Below, piece after piece: positions 46,761 to 58,222 of a stretch of 64,000 nt of DNA. This DNA is from Dendrobium chrysotoxum (taxonomy: Eukaryota; Streptophyta; Magnoliopsida; Asparagales; Orchidaceae). Made by a program: the position numbers and the translations under genes. Positions within the stretch are counted from its first letter, which is position 1; each line of letters starts with the position of its first letter. The stretch covers positions 8,804,001 through 8,868,000 of the forward strand of contig CM034315.1 in NCBI GenBank assembly GCA_019925795.1, in the 5' to 3' direction. The notes beneath the pieces are model-generated. The model saw nothing but the letters and a program-made list of their open reading frames with translations, ran no database searches and was not told the DNA's origin.

Positions 46761-49700
46761 ATGGCGCCGCCTCTGGAGCACGACTACATAGGCCTGTCGG
46801 AGGTCTCTGATAAACTTGCAAGTGGTGAAGTGGAGAATCTCCGTGAGACGGAGCTCCGGCTAGGTCTTCCGGGCTCCTTGTCGCCGGAGAGGAAGGAGAA
46901 GGTGGGGCTTACTCTTGGGTTACAGTTACCGAAGGGCTTTGCGGCTGGAGCAAAGAGGGGTTTTTCTGATGCTATTGATGGGAACGGGAAGTGGGTTTTC
47001 TCTGGGATTGGTGGATCTGAGGGGGAAATGGAGAAAGGTGGTGTTTTGTTCTCGCCGAGGGGTGGTGGCGGAGTTGGGGGGCAGGCCGCTGGCGCCGGGA
47101 AGGAGGTGGCTGGGAAAGCTGTGGGTGGACAGGATAAGAAGGCGCAGGGAATGCCTGCTGCAAAGTAAGTTTGCTGACTTGAGGAGTTTGGGTTGAAAAG
47201 GGGGAAATGGTTGATTAGGAATTTTGTGGTGATCTTCGTTTGGTGAATTTTATTAAGGGTTTCGCCTGTTTTGTTAGTAAATTAGTAGGAAAATGTGGCG
47301 CCTCCAGAAGGAAAATTGATGATTTTTTTCCAATATTTTTTTATTTGAGACATTTTTTTTCCGTTTCAAAATTCTATTTAAAGTTTTGCTTTTGTTAGAA
47401 ACAGATGACATTCTAGTCTTTGTAATGAGGATTTTAGAGGAATTTAACCTTTTTTTATCTGTTTATGTAATGTATTTTTCTCTAGAAAATCGAGAAGTTT
47501 AATTCTAATGAGAATTTGTATTTGCCTTTAACCACTTAAACAAATCGATGAATCTTGTGGAAGCTCCATTTCTCTTTTTTTTTTCCAAGTTTTGTTTTAT
47601 ATTTAATCTCAAGGTCTAGGTTGTTGTTCTTTATTTTGTGATCTATCTATTGATTGAACCGTCATGAACACTTCTATTTTTCAGGCTAACGATTCTTTCT
47701 ATAGTTTTTTTTTTATTTACCCACCTGTATTGTTTGAATTACTCAATATGTCTTTACCCTCAACTCTATGCTACCAAAGCTTCTAAGAAAAACGAGAATA
47801 GGAATAATTTGTGGAAATATGTGTTAGTTCAGTTTGTTCTGATGTATTTTCCCATTCAAGAAATGTTGTTGTCTTTTGATCATGTAATTTTTTTAACATT
47901 TATTTGTACCTTCTTCTTTTTTCAGTTCTTCATTCCCTGATTCTTGAAATGAACAATTATGGTTTGGATTGAAAATTTTTCTTATTCTGTTTGTCCTTTC
48001 TAACATCCCTTGATAGCTTGGATCTTTTCCTTCCGTTTCATCACCATTCTACTATCATGCATGATTAGTTTATAAGATACAAGGGATCAAGACTAAACTA
48101 TGGTTACAGGGCACAGGTTGTAGGTTGGCCACCAATCAGAAGCTACCGCAAGAATACTATGTCTACAAATCCGTCGAAGAACAAAGAAGATGCCGACGGG
48201 AAGATTGGACTTGGATGCCTCTATGTCAAGGTTAGCATGGATGGAGCCCCTTACCTGAGGAAGGTTGACCTGAGGACTTATGGCAGCTACAAGGAGCTCT
48301 CATCAGCACTGGAGAAAATGTTTAGTGGATTTACCATTGGTTAGATATGTTTACCCTATATTTAATCTGAATTTGTTTTTCAGTGGTATGCTTTTTCAGT
48401 TAAAAGCCAAAAATACATATGTTTTAATTAATTGGACACCTGCATATCTATTTTATGTTGCTACTATGTATGAAGTTGATGCTCTCAAGATCAGATGATA
48501 GAAGTTTGAATCACAATGGTCCTGTCTTTTGGTTGCTGGATTTTCATTTATGCAGGGTATGTCTTTAAAAAAAGAGGGGAAAAAACCCTGCAGATGCATG
48601 CTATGTCTGGATAAATTCTTTCATAATTCATGTTAAAAACCCATTTTGGCTTGATTTTTCACAAATTTTTATCTCCATGATATCGAACAACCAAGAAATT
48701 TTGTAAATGTTCTGAATAGTCATGGTTCTGGTCCATTTTCTTGTGCCTAGTTTCTTTGAAACCATTGCTATGTACTAACATAAGGCAATGTTAATTTTTA
48801 CTAAATCTGGGATTGACATACTTGTCTCATTTTTAATCCACTTTTTTTTTCTTAGATATTTTTACCTTTAGGTCCACAAATTAGTTGCATCCTTTGCTTC
48901 ATTTATTGCATAGTGACTACATGAACTAACAGTTAGAGTTCTTCAAACTTTGATCTCTGCACTTTTTATAAACACACTGTTCTTTGCTTTTGCAATTATG
49001 TAAAACATTTGGTTGATTTTTTTTCTTGTCATTTATTTACTTTTGTTGTGAGGAGTTTACTTCTCTTTAAACTGTGATGTGTTTCAGGTCAGTGTGGAGC
49101 TCATGGAACTCCTAGTAGAGATGGGCTAACTGAAAGTTGTTTGATGGATCTTCTTAATGGTTCTGAGTATGTGCTGACCTATGAAGACAAGGATGAAGAT
49201 TGGATGCTTGTTGGTGATGTTCCATGGAAGTAAGTTTCTTCCTTGCCAGCATGTAATTTCTTTTTGTAACTTATACGGAGGAACACAAGTGTTCATTATT
49301 TAAATTGTTTGTTTTCATCTTTTTTATACTATATAATTTGATGTTTACAGTCCAATAATGTAACAGTTTTAAAATGAATTTTTACAATTATATATGAATT
49401 AAGTCCATTTTACTCAATTCAAAGCTACTTCATCTGACTCTTGCCTTAGAAAAGTAACCTTTCAATTTACCTCGTGATATTAAAAGTTCAATACTTGGCT
49501 TTTCTCAAGTAAGATCCACTAATGGTTCTTTTAATTTCAGGATGTTCATTGATTCCTGCAGAAGGCTTCGGATTATGAAGGGCTCAGACGCAATTGGGCT
49601 TGGTATGATTCTAGAGCTTTGAATGAACTCTGAATTAATTTGTATAAACCTGTTTGTTGGATCTTTAATGTTTCATCCTTGTATTATAATATGGATGGAC

Positions 49701-50332
49701 CTCAACTAACCTTTTCATTGATCCCAAAAAATGTGCCTTTGATTCACTCAGCACCTGTATAACCAATCTCTGAAATGAATTTTATTTATGGTGGTAGGAA
49801 AATGCTTGCTTTTGGTGAGCTTTAATGTGATTCACCTCTTTCTGTTTTCATTCAGAACAAAAATTGTTTTTGATAAATTTCTGATAAATTAATGAATTCT
49901 CCCCGTACTGTTGTTCTTGTTGTGATATTTATGGTAAAGGTCTTGCCCATATTTATAATACCACTGACCTCTTTGTCTTCTCCAAAATATATATCTGGAG
50001 ACATCCCTGATATCTCATTAATGTTGTCTCTCTTTTCTAGATCTACCATCCCTTTGTACTTTTGTCATGTCGCAACATTTTGCTGCCTATTGCAGAATGT
50101 CATCGAGAATTTCAACTTCATCATTCTGTATGACTGAAATCATTTTACTTTTCTAGCATACAACATTATTATTATTATTATTGTGGTTCAACAATGCCTA
50201 TAATGATGATTCCTTTATATATATATATATGAAATCTTTTGCTGAGTTACCTGATACTGGATTATAAGCTTACATCAAACCTTCTTTCTTACAGCTCCAA
50301 AGGCAATGGAGAAGAACAAAAATCGGAACTAG
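46761..50332 (+). CDS. Aux/IAA auxin-responsive repressor (five exons)
   Basis: Aux/IAA proteins are short-lived nuclear repressors: they bind ARF transcription factors, recruit TOPLESS corepressors and are degraded through TIR1/AFB when auxin is present. My model joins 46761-47164, 48110-48339, 49088-49229, 49541-49602 and 50295-50332; all introns are GT..AG and the frame holds across each junction, giving 291 residues. Visible features: domain I TELRLGLPG with the LRLGL repression motif (residues 32-36); degron VVGWPPIRS (138-146) at the start of exon 2; PB1 domain (about 170-272) with the lysine in YVKVSMDG (K175) and the acidic DKDEDW patch (245-250); and a basic tail. I chose ATG 46761; the preceding TTG is not a plausible plant start. 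Position 259 in VPWKMF is lysine where the family usually has glutamate. Exon 1 is GC-rich, as in many monocot genes. The N-terminus MAPPLEHDYIGLSE resembles the IAA13/IAA17-like group; exact orthology is not claimed. Confidence 0.95.
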
Positions 50333-51920
50333 CATCGCTCCGGCCGAGCTCAAATGACTGCAAGGGATTCGATCAAAACCGAAAAATCTAGCTTAAGTTG
50401 GGAATTGTCTTACAACTACATGTTATGGTTTGCTGTTTTACATAGACTGCTTGAACTTCCAGTTACTTCTCTGAGTCATTCTAGTGTCATAAAGATTAAA
50501 GTCAGAATTATGTCTTCAATGTCTTTGTATGTCTGCACTTTCTATTACCATTTGTGTAAATGCAGTTGGTTTGCAACTCTGCTGTTTACCACTTTCCTAT
50601 GCTTTGATCTAAACATTATTCCTCTTACCTTTTTTTGGTTAAAAATCTTTTTTTTTTAATCAAACTTGTATGTTTGACTCTGACTTCCTTATTACCAAGA
50701 GGAATCATTCCACTGATCACCTGAAAAGCTTGTAGGGTAAGAAATTTCTATGCTACAGTCTTCTCTTCTTCCATCCAGGCTTTTCCTTCTTTTAGGGCCT
50801 GAACTATTCATTTCTAGAGCCCCTAAAAAAACACAAGCCAGCTTTACTCTGAGAACTTCTGTAAGAGAGAGAGAGAGGGGAGGGGACCTCCACCTCCTTT
50901 AAAAGCTTTATGATACTGTATAAATTCTATTCCTTATGAGCTATTATTATTATCATTCAGGTGGTAATAAAATACAAATAAGAAAACTAATTTATGTTCC
51001 TTAGAATCAGGCTTTCTACCCAGAAATGATTCTCCACTTCCTCTTATTTGCTTCCTGTGCTTCTTTTTGTAATGATGTCTGTTTGTTGGTGGGCTTGAGG
51101 AGTCTTTTGTGAATATTTTATATTTATATGCTAATATTATTATAATTATTTATTTGTACTTAATAAAATTTTGTCAAGGAATCTAATCTCTTATCTTAGT
51201 AGTAAACTTTCCAATTTTTTTTTCTGGCTTTTGTCTCCCATTTGTGGTAGCTGTGTCTGATGCATTCATGGCTAGAAACTAAGCTGTTATATATATATAT
51301 ATATTTGTGAAGGAGAAGATATAATTTTGTTGAAAATTTTCCACTGAAATGAGTGATCAATTGGTGAGGCAATGGTAAATAAATTTATTAAATTTTGCAT
51401 ATGAGTAATATGAGTAACTTAATGTTCTATATTTTGGGTTTTAGTGATTCTTTTGTTATCTAAATTTGAGTTGTTTTTTGTTTACGACGGTGATGACAGT
51501 TGGCGGTGGTATTGACCGACGGTTATCGGTATCACCAGTGATTGACGGTCGAGTACGGTTGTGGTGGTTGGTGGTGGGCCGGGGGTTATTTTTATTTTGA
51601 AAATAATAAAAATATTAAATACACTTAAAATCTATTTTAAAAATAATTTAATTTATTTCAAAATAAAAATAAAATATTTGCAACCTCTTTCCTTTGAAAA
51701 AAAAAAGAGTTGCAATTTAGCAAAAGAATTATTTTATTGGAATATTGTGACTTTTCTGGTTTCAAAGTGATGTGAGAATCAAATAGGGCTTTGAGATTGT
51801 GTTGAGCCAAGTCTTTTATGATTCAGGCTAACTTGAGCTTAGTCATACAGGGTTGGGCCACATTAATTTGGTCGTTATTTTAGGTTCTAATCTAAGGCCT
51901 AATTTGCCTTATTTTACGTA
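50333..51920. other. 3' region of the Aux/IAA gene and spacer
   Basis: The first several hundred bases are probably 3' untranslated sequence. The frame at 50354-50659 overlaps this region and is a T-rich artefact. A GAGAGAGAG run lies near 50865 and an (AT) run near 51288-51304. A TGACGGT/GACGG-rich patch lies at 51485-51585. No further gene is seen. Confidence 0.5.
50966..50971 (+). terminator. possible polyadenylation signal
   Basis: AATAAA lies about 630 bases after the stop codon in a T-rich context. Plant signals are loose, and other candidates exist near 51160-51165, so the true 3' end is not fixed by sequence alone. Confidence 0.3.
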
Positions 51921-52065
51921 AAAATATCCTGATGTAATTAATATCATGATTAACTTAAAAATTTTAAGATCTGCATCAAGATTAGTGCAATTTTTTTGAT
52001 ATTATATATCAGCGTTAATCTCAACATCAATCTAACAGCTCTTAAGCCTATCCTCATCTAAACGT
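51921..52065. mobile_element. AT-rich foldback element
   Basis: The left arm, with AAATATCCTGATGTAATTAATATCA and AAGATTAGTGCAA, is mirrored on the right by TTAATCTCAACATCAATCTAACAG and AAGCCTATCCTCAT. The layout matches the clearer foldback at 56004-56159. It is diverged and without a clear target duplication. Confidence 0.5.
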
Positions 52066-53492
52066 AAATTTCTTCAAAATATTTCTACACAATTTTTAAT
52101 TAAATAAATATAAATATAATTTGTATAAATATTCAATTATATATATTTTGATTGTTAAACTTAGGGTCACATTTGGGTTCGGCCTAACATGGCTATACCT
52201 AACTTATGGGCCCACCTGATGTAAAGTCGGCCCACCTTTGGTCCACTCCTATTTAGAAAAGAAAATAGATATAATTAGAAAAGCCTTGGATTAGGTCCAA
52301 TACCATGTTTGACATGTCTTCTAAGAAAATGCAACAGAAATTTTTTTTTTTTTTTTCCTGAGGACTTTATTACTTTTATAGAAGGGAAAACTAAGGAACT
52401 TTTTAGATTTTTTTTTTACCATTAAAAGAGTTTATGTGATTAAATACTTTATAATTGCCAGTTATTAATATTTATTAGAAAGGGCACATATATTGGTTCT
52501 TATTATTGGCCAGTTTTTTTTTTTTTTTTTTACTATAGTGTTTGAAAGTAATTAGATTTTATTTTTAAAAATAATTTAATGAATTCTATGATGTAAGAAC
52601 TTGTCCCAGTCAGGGATTGTAACTTATTCGTCGGCTCTAATGAGTATAATCTATGAAGTCGGCCTTAGCGACTACTCAAGGGATTGAATTTTTATAAGAA
52701 GCTATTTAACTATTTAACCATCAATACACCGGCCTAAGCCAACAACTTCTTAGGAACTCAGTGAACAACTTCTTCAAGTTGGATATTCTGATCAGGCTAC
52801 ATAACTATTATATTTTCATATATATAGCCAATTTTATAACGCTCAAGCTCCAATCTAAATCTATAAATAGGGGGGACGAATGGTGAGCTCAGTTTATACA
52901 ATTTTATGTACTCAAGCTCATTTTATAGAAATCTCAGTGCTTCTCACTCTAAATTTTTTTCTCCCTCTATTTCTTTTTTTATTATGTATTCTCAGTATAG
53001 TTGGGTGTGATTCAGAGAGAGAGAGAATCGTTCATGCCGACTTGAGTGGCTAGAATAGTAATATAAAGAAAATTTGTTATGAAAATCAAAATAATAAGAC
53101 CACAGCTACAAAATAGCTCCCAGTAAAAATATTTCCAGTCTTCATTTGTGGCCACACAAACAATGCTGACAAGGGATTTGCAAATCAAAGAAGCTTATAA
53201 AAATAAATAAAAAAATAAACAATGGCACATGATGCTTCTCATGGAGCTTCCTAAAGTGTTGAGCCCAAAGTATTTAATATAATAAATGCATGGAAATAGA
53301 TATGTAGTCCTGAATATGTGCATGGAATAATGAATGTGGCCCAATTACAGCAATGAAATAGATGCCTGATAGTGTTTATTCATAGAGAATGAAGGCAGCA
53401 TGATGCCATTAAGTTGAGGCATGTGGACACTGCCTGGTTTTTTAGAGTTAGATGGCTGTGGGTGAGGGAACACCATCCCATTTATCATGCTG

Positions 53493-53498
<6 letters not shown>
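52066..53498. other. AT-rich spacer, no gene
   Basis: Poly-T runs at about 52340-52356 and 52510-52530. A patch at 52600-52790 (CCAGTCAGGG, GTCGGCC) is less AT-rich. No domain or RNA gene is recognised. Confidence 0.45.
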
Positions 53499-53549
<51 letters not shown>

Positions 53550-53566
53550 ACCCCCTCTCTCTCTCT
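53499..53566. repeat. (AG)25 microsatellite facing a short CT tract
   Basis: An uninterrupted 50-bp run of AG (53499-53548) is followed after CACCCC by a CT run (53555-53566). The CT run can pair with part of the AG run to form a short hairpin, or the two may fold as a triplex. The minus-strand frame over it (53345-53551) is an artefact of the repeat. Confidence 0.92.
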
Positions 53567-54625
53567 ATAGAAGTACTGTAGAATATAGTAGGTGTAGGCA
53601 TGTGTAATAATAGTTTTATGGAAGACCAGATCTTATGGGATTTGCCTTGAAACAAAAGGTATCAAAAAATAAGGATTGGGATGATCTTCTTCAGTTTCTA
53701 TGCTAACAATGGTTAGTGAGAAAATCATAGAGATTTTCAGCTGATAGCTTTTTGCAAACATCTGTAGTTTTTCAAATAGAGAATCATGAGTACTTAAATT
53801 AGGCTGAAGGATCTGAAATGACAATGGTGTTTTGTATAGTTATCAGGTGGCTGAGAAGGGTCCAAATCCCAATAATATGGAGTATCTTCCATGCAAAATT
53901 GAGGGAGACAATGCAGAAAAATAAAAAAAGAGGGGACAGAGAAAGGCATTGATCCATGATCCTAGATGCTTTTGGGGCTGGTAATGAGCTGAACTGGAGT
54001 GATCAGACAACTCTTCACCTGCAACTTGTTGCTTAAGTTTAGCTTATTTTTATTTAAGATTGGTTAGAGTTGAAGATTCTATTCAAGCAAGACAAGAAGT
54101 AATGTTCTATGGAATATGAAAGAATAATTGTGGCTTCTTTTTCATAGTTTAGGGTTGTGAATTTGAATGCATATTGGGTAACAATCCATTGCAAGGAAGA
54201 TGATGACAAATAGTTATAGGAAAATGAATATGTTAAATAGAGGATGGGAATGCTTTTTAAAATTGAGAGAATTAAGAATTCAAAAGAATTATAAATAATT
54301 TTAAAATAATTAAGAATTTAAAAGAATTAGCTAGCTTATATGACCATCTTTTATATGGTTAAATATGATTTTTTTATTGAAATATTATATCAATTTATTT
54401 ATCAAATTTCATCAATAAAACCAAAATATTACAAAGCAAGACAAAAAACATAAACCATTCAATAAATCTATGGATTTTGGTGTAGCATTGTGGTCTGAGG
54501 GAGATAGAGGTTTGTGGATTTTTATTTGGCCAAATTCATTATGATTATGTTGGCTAGTATTTTATGTCTTCATAATAACCAAAGATGATTAACTTTTCAC
54601 AAAGTTCATCAAATGAGCTTGAATG

Positions 54626-54627
<2 letters not shown>
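53567..54627. other. spacer, no gene
   Basis: No supported gene. The 63-residue frame at 53633-53824 has no known domain. Confidence 0.45.

Positions 54628-54689
<62 letters not shown>
54628..54689. repeat. (AT)31 microsatellite
   Basis: An uninterrupted 62-bp AT run. The reading frame that crosses it is an alternating Ile-Tyr artefact. Confidence 0.95.
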
Positions 54690-54692
<3 letters not shown>

Positions 54693-54909
54693 CCATCAAG
54701 AACACCAATGAATTTTTCAAGAATTTACTCCTCATCTATGGGTTTACACATGATGGGAAGCTTACTCTATGACCCTTGATTTCCATCTTGAAATCAAAGA
54801 TGGAACAAGAGCTTTTAACCATGCATAAATATTCAATATAATCTCCCATACTTCTTAGGATGATGAGGTGCGTGCAATCAAGGGAGCTATTGAATGTAAG
54901 AGAGACTTA

Positions 54910-55140
54910 GGTTTCATTTGGGACGGATTTTTTACTACTTTGTAAATTTAATTTTTAGTTAAAGAACTTCTTGAAAGCAGGGAAAAAGCAGTGATCTAAA
55001 GCTGTTCCAAATGAAGCTTCGGACAACCTTTTTACTACTTTTTAAAGCATCTTTTTAGTACAACAAAATTTTAATTCAAGAAATTTTTGTACTAAAAAGC
55101 TGCTTTAGAAAGCATTAAGAAAACTATCTCAAACAAAATC
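54910..55140. mobile_element. composite of two family-1 MITEs
   Basis: Starts GGTTTCATTTGGGACGG after TTA (54907-54909) and ends CTCAAACAAAATC before TTA (55141-55143). In the middle (about 55003-55023) a right end, CCAAATGAAGC, is joined directly to a left-end-like TTCGGACAACC. The outer duplication matches, so the pair sits in one target site. Confidence 0.75.
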
Positions 55141-55468
55141 TTAATGATTGTATTGAGAATGAATAAATCTCAGTGAATTTATAAGTGAATTGATATCATT
55201 TTTGGAAGTACATTTCATCAAATCCAAGGAATTCATGGGCAATTATGAAGGAATTGAATTGGAATTGCCATGAAAGATGGTTGGTGAAGGTGAGTTTAGT
55301 TGTTGCTTGAGTGGCTATATATGTTGCATGAAATAGGTGATTGAGGAATGAATGTGGCAGTGTTTGGTAGAATAGAGTATGCATTATGAGTTTTTTTCCC
55401 TTTAAAAGTAATATGTATATAATTAAGAAAATTTCTCTTTCAAAGTAAAATATATTTTCTCAGTCTTA

Positions 55469-55598
55469 GGCTTCATTTGGCACGGCTTTCTAACTATTTT
55501 CTGAAGCGATTTTTTAGTACAAAATTTTTTAGTTTGAAACTTTTTTATACTAAAAAATTGCTTTAAAAAGCAATAAAAAAGCGGTCCCAAATGAAACC
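55469..55598. mobile_element. Tourist-like MITE, family 1
   Basis: 130 bp, starting GGCTTCATTTGGCACGG and ending GGTCCCAAATGAAACC, flanked by TTA on both sides (55466-55468 and 55599-55601). The inner arms pair almost throughout. Confidence 0.88.
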
Positions 55599-55601
55599 TT
55601 A

Positions 55602-56003
55602 ATCGAATAATGCATTACTTCATGAAGTTGTTCAATAGAATGTGGTCTCAAATTGAAGATGTGGCTTTCCATTAGCTAATGATTTCAGTTATAAATTTTA
55701 AATTTTGTCACTTGTCTCATTAATTGGGTTGAGAATTTGACTCTGTGAGCTAAAATAATTTGAATAATTTTTTATTAAATTAATTTAAAGTTGAAATTAA
55801 TGAGCTAACTAATGAGTTAGATTTCGCTCACATTGAATTGTGCTAATCCAAATCAAATCTCGCTCGTATCGAATATTGACAATGAGAGAATTGATGAAAG
55901 AAAGAGAGTTGTAAGCCCTTCAAATGAAGAGTGAAAGAGAAGTAGAGCTAATATGATAACTCACGAGAGAAAAGAATTATGTTCATAAAAATTATATATA
56001 CTA
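55602..56003. other. spacer, no gene
   Basis: AT-rich; a TTGAATTGTGC/ATCGAATATTG patch at 55830-55880 resembles decayed hAT-like repeat ends. Nothing else is recognised. Confidence 0.4.
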
Positions 56004-56159
56004 GAATATCCTAATATAAATTGTATCAAGATCAACTTAAAAATTATTAAATTTGCTTTAAGATTAGTATTATATATGAAAAAAAATTATAATGCACTAA
56101 TCTCAAAGTAAATCTAATAATTAATAAGTCTATCCTGATATAATTTGTATAAGGATATC
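56004..56159. mobile_element. AT-rich foldback element (MITE-like)
   Basis: Two arms of about 65 bp are inverted copies. The left has AATATCCTAATATAAATTGT and GCTTTAAGATTAGT; the right has ACTAATCTCAAAGTAAATC and TAATTTGTATAAGGATAT. They enclose a loop of about 28 bp. The whole could fold into one long hairpin. No target duplication is clear. Confidence 0.7.
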
Positions 56160-56269
56160 TTAATAAAAATTGTATTTATTGTATTAAAGGCTAACAAATA
56201 GACGAAGTAGCCTCTTTCTAATCAAAAAAATTATTGTCGAATATTTCAATCAATTGTTTTTATTATTGT

Positions 56270-56585
56270 GAATTGCAAAGCTATTAAATTTATTTTGAGA
56301 TAAGCTTAATATAAATTTTTATTATTTTCATATATATATATATATATTAAACATCAAAACAAATCCAATAATTATGAGAATTTTTTTTATTTTTAATTTG
56401 GTTTTCTTGCACTTCTTAATTTAAAATATTTGCATGCAAATAATTGAAAGAAGAACATGTGGATTAAATATATTAATGATTAGAATAGGTCTAAAAAGAC
56501 AAAAAGCTACTTTGAGATTAGTGTTATATAATTATTTTATATAATGCGTTAATCTCAAAGCAAATTCATCCTAATCAAATTAACA
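56270..56585. repeat. two further fragments of the foldback family
   Basis: At 56275-56372, AAATTTATTTTGAGATAAGC is mirrored weakly by AAACAAATCCAATAATTATG. At 56500-56575, CTACTTTGAGATTAGTGTTA is mirrored by TGCGTTAATCTCAAAGCAAA. Both carry the same core words as 56004-56159. Confidence 0.5.
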
Positions 56586-58023
56586 GTACACTTTTTTTGC
56601 TGGGTTTTCTATTCCTTGTAGGTTTAATTTTTTTATTTGATTTGATTTGTTAAAGCATTATTCAAAATTAAATTAATAAATTAAAATATAAATAATTTAA
56701 TAATTATAATCGAATAGATTTTCTCAGATCATACCGAATCAATGAATTCTATCAGCTTGGTTCAATTTTTAATTTATTTATTAAAATTTAAGAAATTCAA
56801 TTATATGTGGTTCAGAATATTTTATAAAATAAAAATATTAAGATATGTTCCTTATCATTTATTATTAATTATTTAATAAAGTTGGTAATTTATGCTGGCG
56901 ATCGACTACTTATAATTAATAATACATCTAAATAAAACAAAAGGCAATACTATTTATTATTATTATTATTATTTCAAATATGTATAGTATACAATTAATC
57001 AGCTCACATAAATATGAATTTCAATTTAAATTCAATAAATTATATATATATTAATGGAAATAATATAACTATTAAAGTCCTTTTAATCTAGTTTCAAGCA
57101 TTTAATGAAAAAATAGATAAATAAATTAAGAAAGAACAAATCTTGTATTTGTGCAAATATCCCTCAATTATGTCAATTAAAAATTTTAATTTTGGGTGCT
57201 AATGATTTAAAAAAAATAAATTTGATAATTAGTAGATTTTTGTTCTTTTTTCAAAATTTAGTAATAATAAAATATTTTTTAAATACTTATTTGGATTGGT
57301 GATGATGTGGCTTCCCATTAGTCTAAGGAATTTTTTTATTAGAAAAAGCTAAAGTATTAAAATAAAATTTTAATATAAATAAGATTTTATTTTGAAAATT
57401 TGACAACAACTTCATAAATTAATATTAAAAAAATTGATGGCACCTTTTGGCCTAAGAATTTCATGCTTTAATTTAATAAGAGATAGGTACCACACAAGTT
57501 GGTTTGAGAAAACAAATCAATAAAAAAAATATATTCACATGAGAATGAAATTAATAAGAAGAATAATGAGCTATCTAAATATTAATAAAATCATGCAACT
57601 TGGAGTCTCACACAAATTTGAGATTGGATTTTTTTTTCTCCCTAAGGAGAGAATTTAAGGAAGAAAGAGATTTGATGAGGATGGAGAGGGAAAGAGCTAA
57701 AATGATATAAAGAGAGAAGAAATTTAAAGATGAAAAATAATAAATATTTTAATATAATTATTTTGAGGGAGCAAGTGGAGTGATTCAAAAAAATTTTTTT
57801 TTCATTTATTAAATTTTATCTATGACCGTTGTCAGTCTTGAAGAAGGAATTTATTCGAAGAGAGATAATATAATTATTGTTTAATGAAAATTTTTAGTTA
57901 ACTTTAGATATCTATATTTAAGGTGATTGGTCAATTAATTGATTGTCTATTAGAGAATTTATTAATATTTTTTTTAAAGGGGTGAATCATATCCTAAATA
58001 AATAAATATGATACAAGATTAAT
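56586..58023. other. AT-rich spacer, no gene
   Basis: Only AT-rich low-complexity DNA, including a TTA-trinucleotide run near 56957-56972. No gene is seen. Confidence 0.5.
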
Positions 58024-58026
58024 TAA

Positions 58027-58219
58027 GGCTTTGTTTGGGATAACTTTTTTATGGCTTTGCTTTTCAGATTGCAATCATAGTTTTTGTTTGGTCATTGCTT
58101 TCAAAAAAAATTTTTGCTGGAAGCTGCTTTCTCAATGTAATAGCTTTAAAAAAAATACTTTCTTCACAGTAATTTTACAACCATTTTTATAAGAAGCTGC
58201 AGTCGTCCCAAACGGATCC
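58027..58219. mobile_element. Tourist-like MITE, family 2
   Basis: 193 bp, starting GGCTTTGTTTGGGATAAC and ending CGTCCCAAACGGATCC, flanked by TAA on both sides (58024-58026 and 58220-58222). It shares its core with the element at 40981-41181. Confidence 0.85.
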
Positions 58220-58222
58220 TAA

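Noticed and set aside
50354..50659. 101-residue frame after the Aux/IAA stop as a separate gene
   Set aside because: It lies in the probable 3' untranslated region, is T-rich and hydrophobic by composition and shows no domain.
53345..53551. 68-residue minus-strand frame with a Leu-Ser repeat
   Set aside because: It is the translation of the (AG)25 microsatellite.
54585..54779. 64-residue frame with alternating Ile-Tyr
   Set aside because: It is the translation of the (AT)31 microsatellite.
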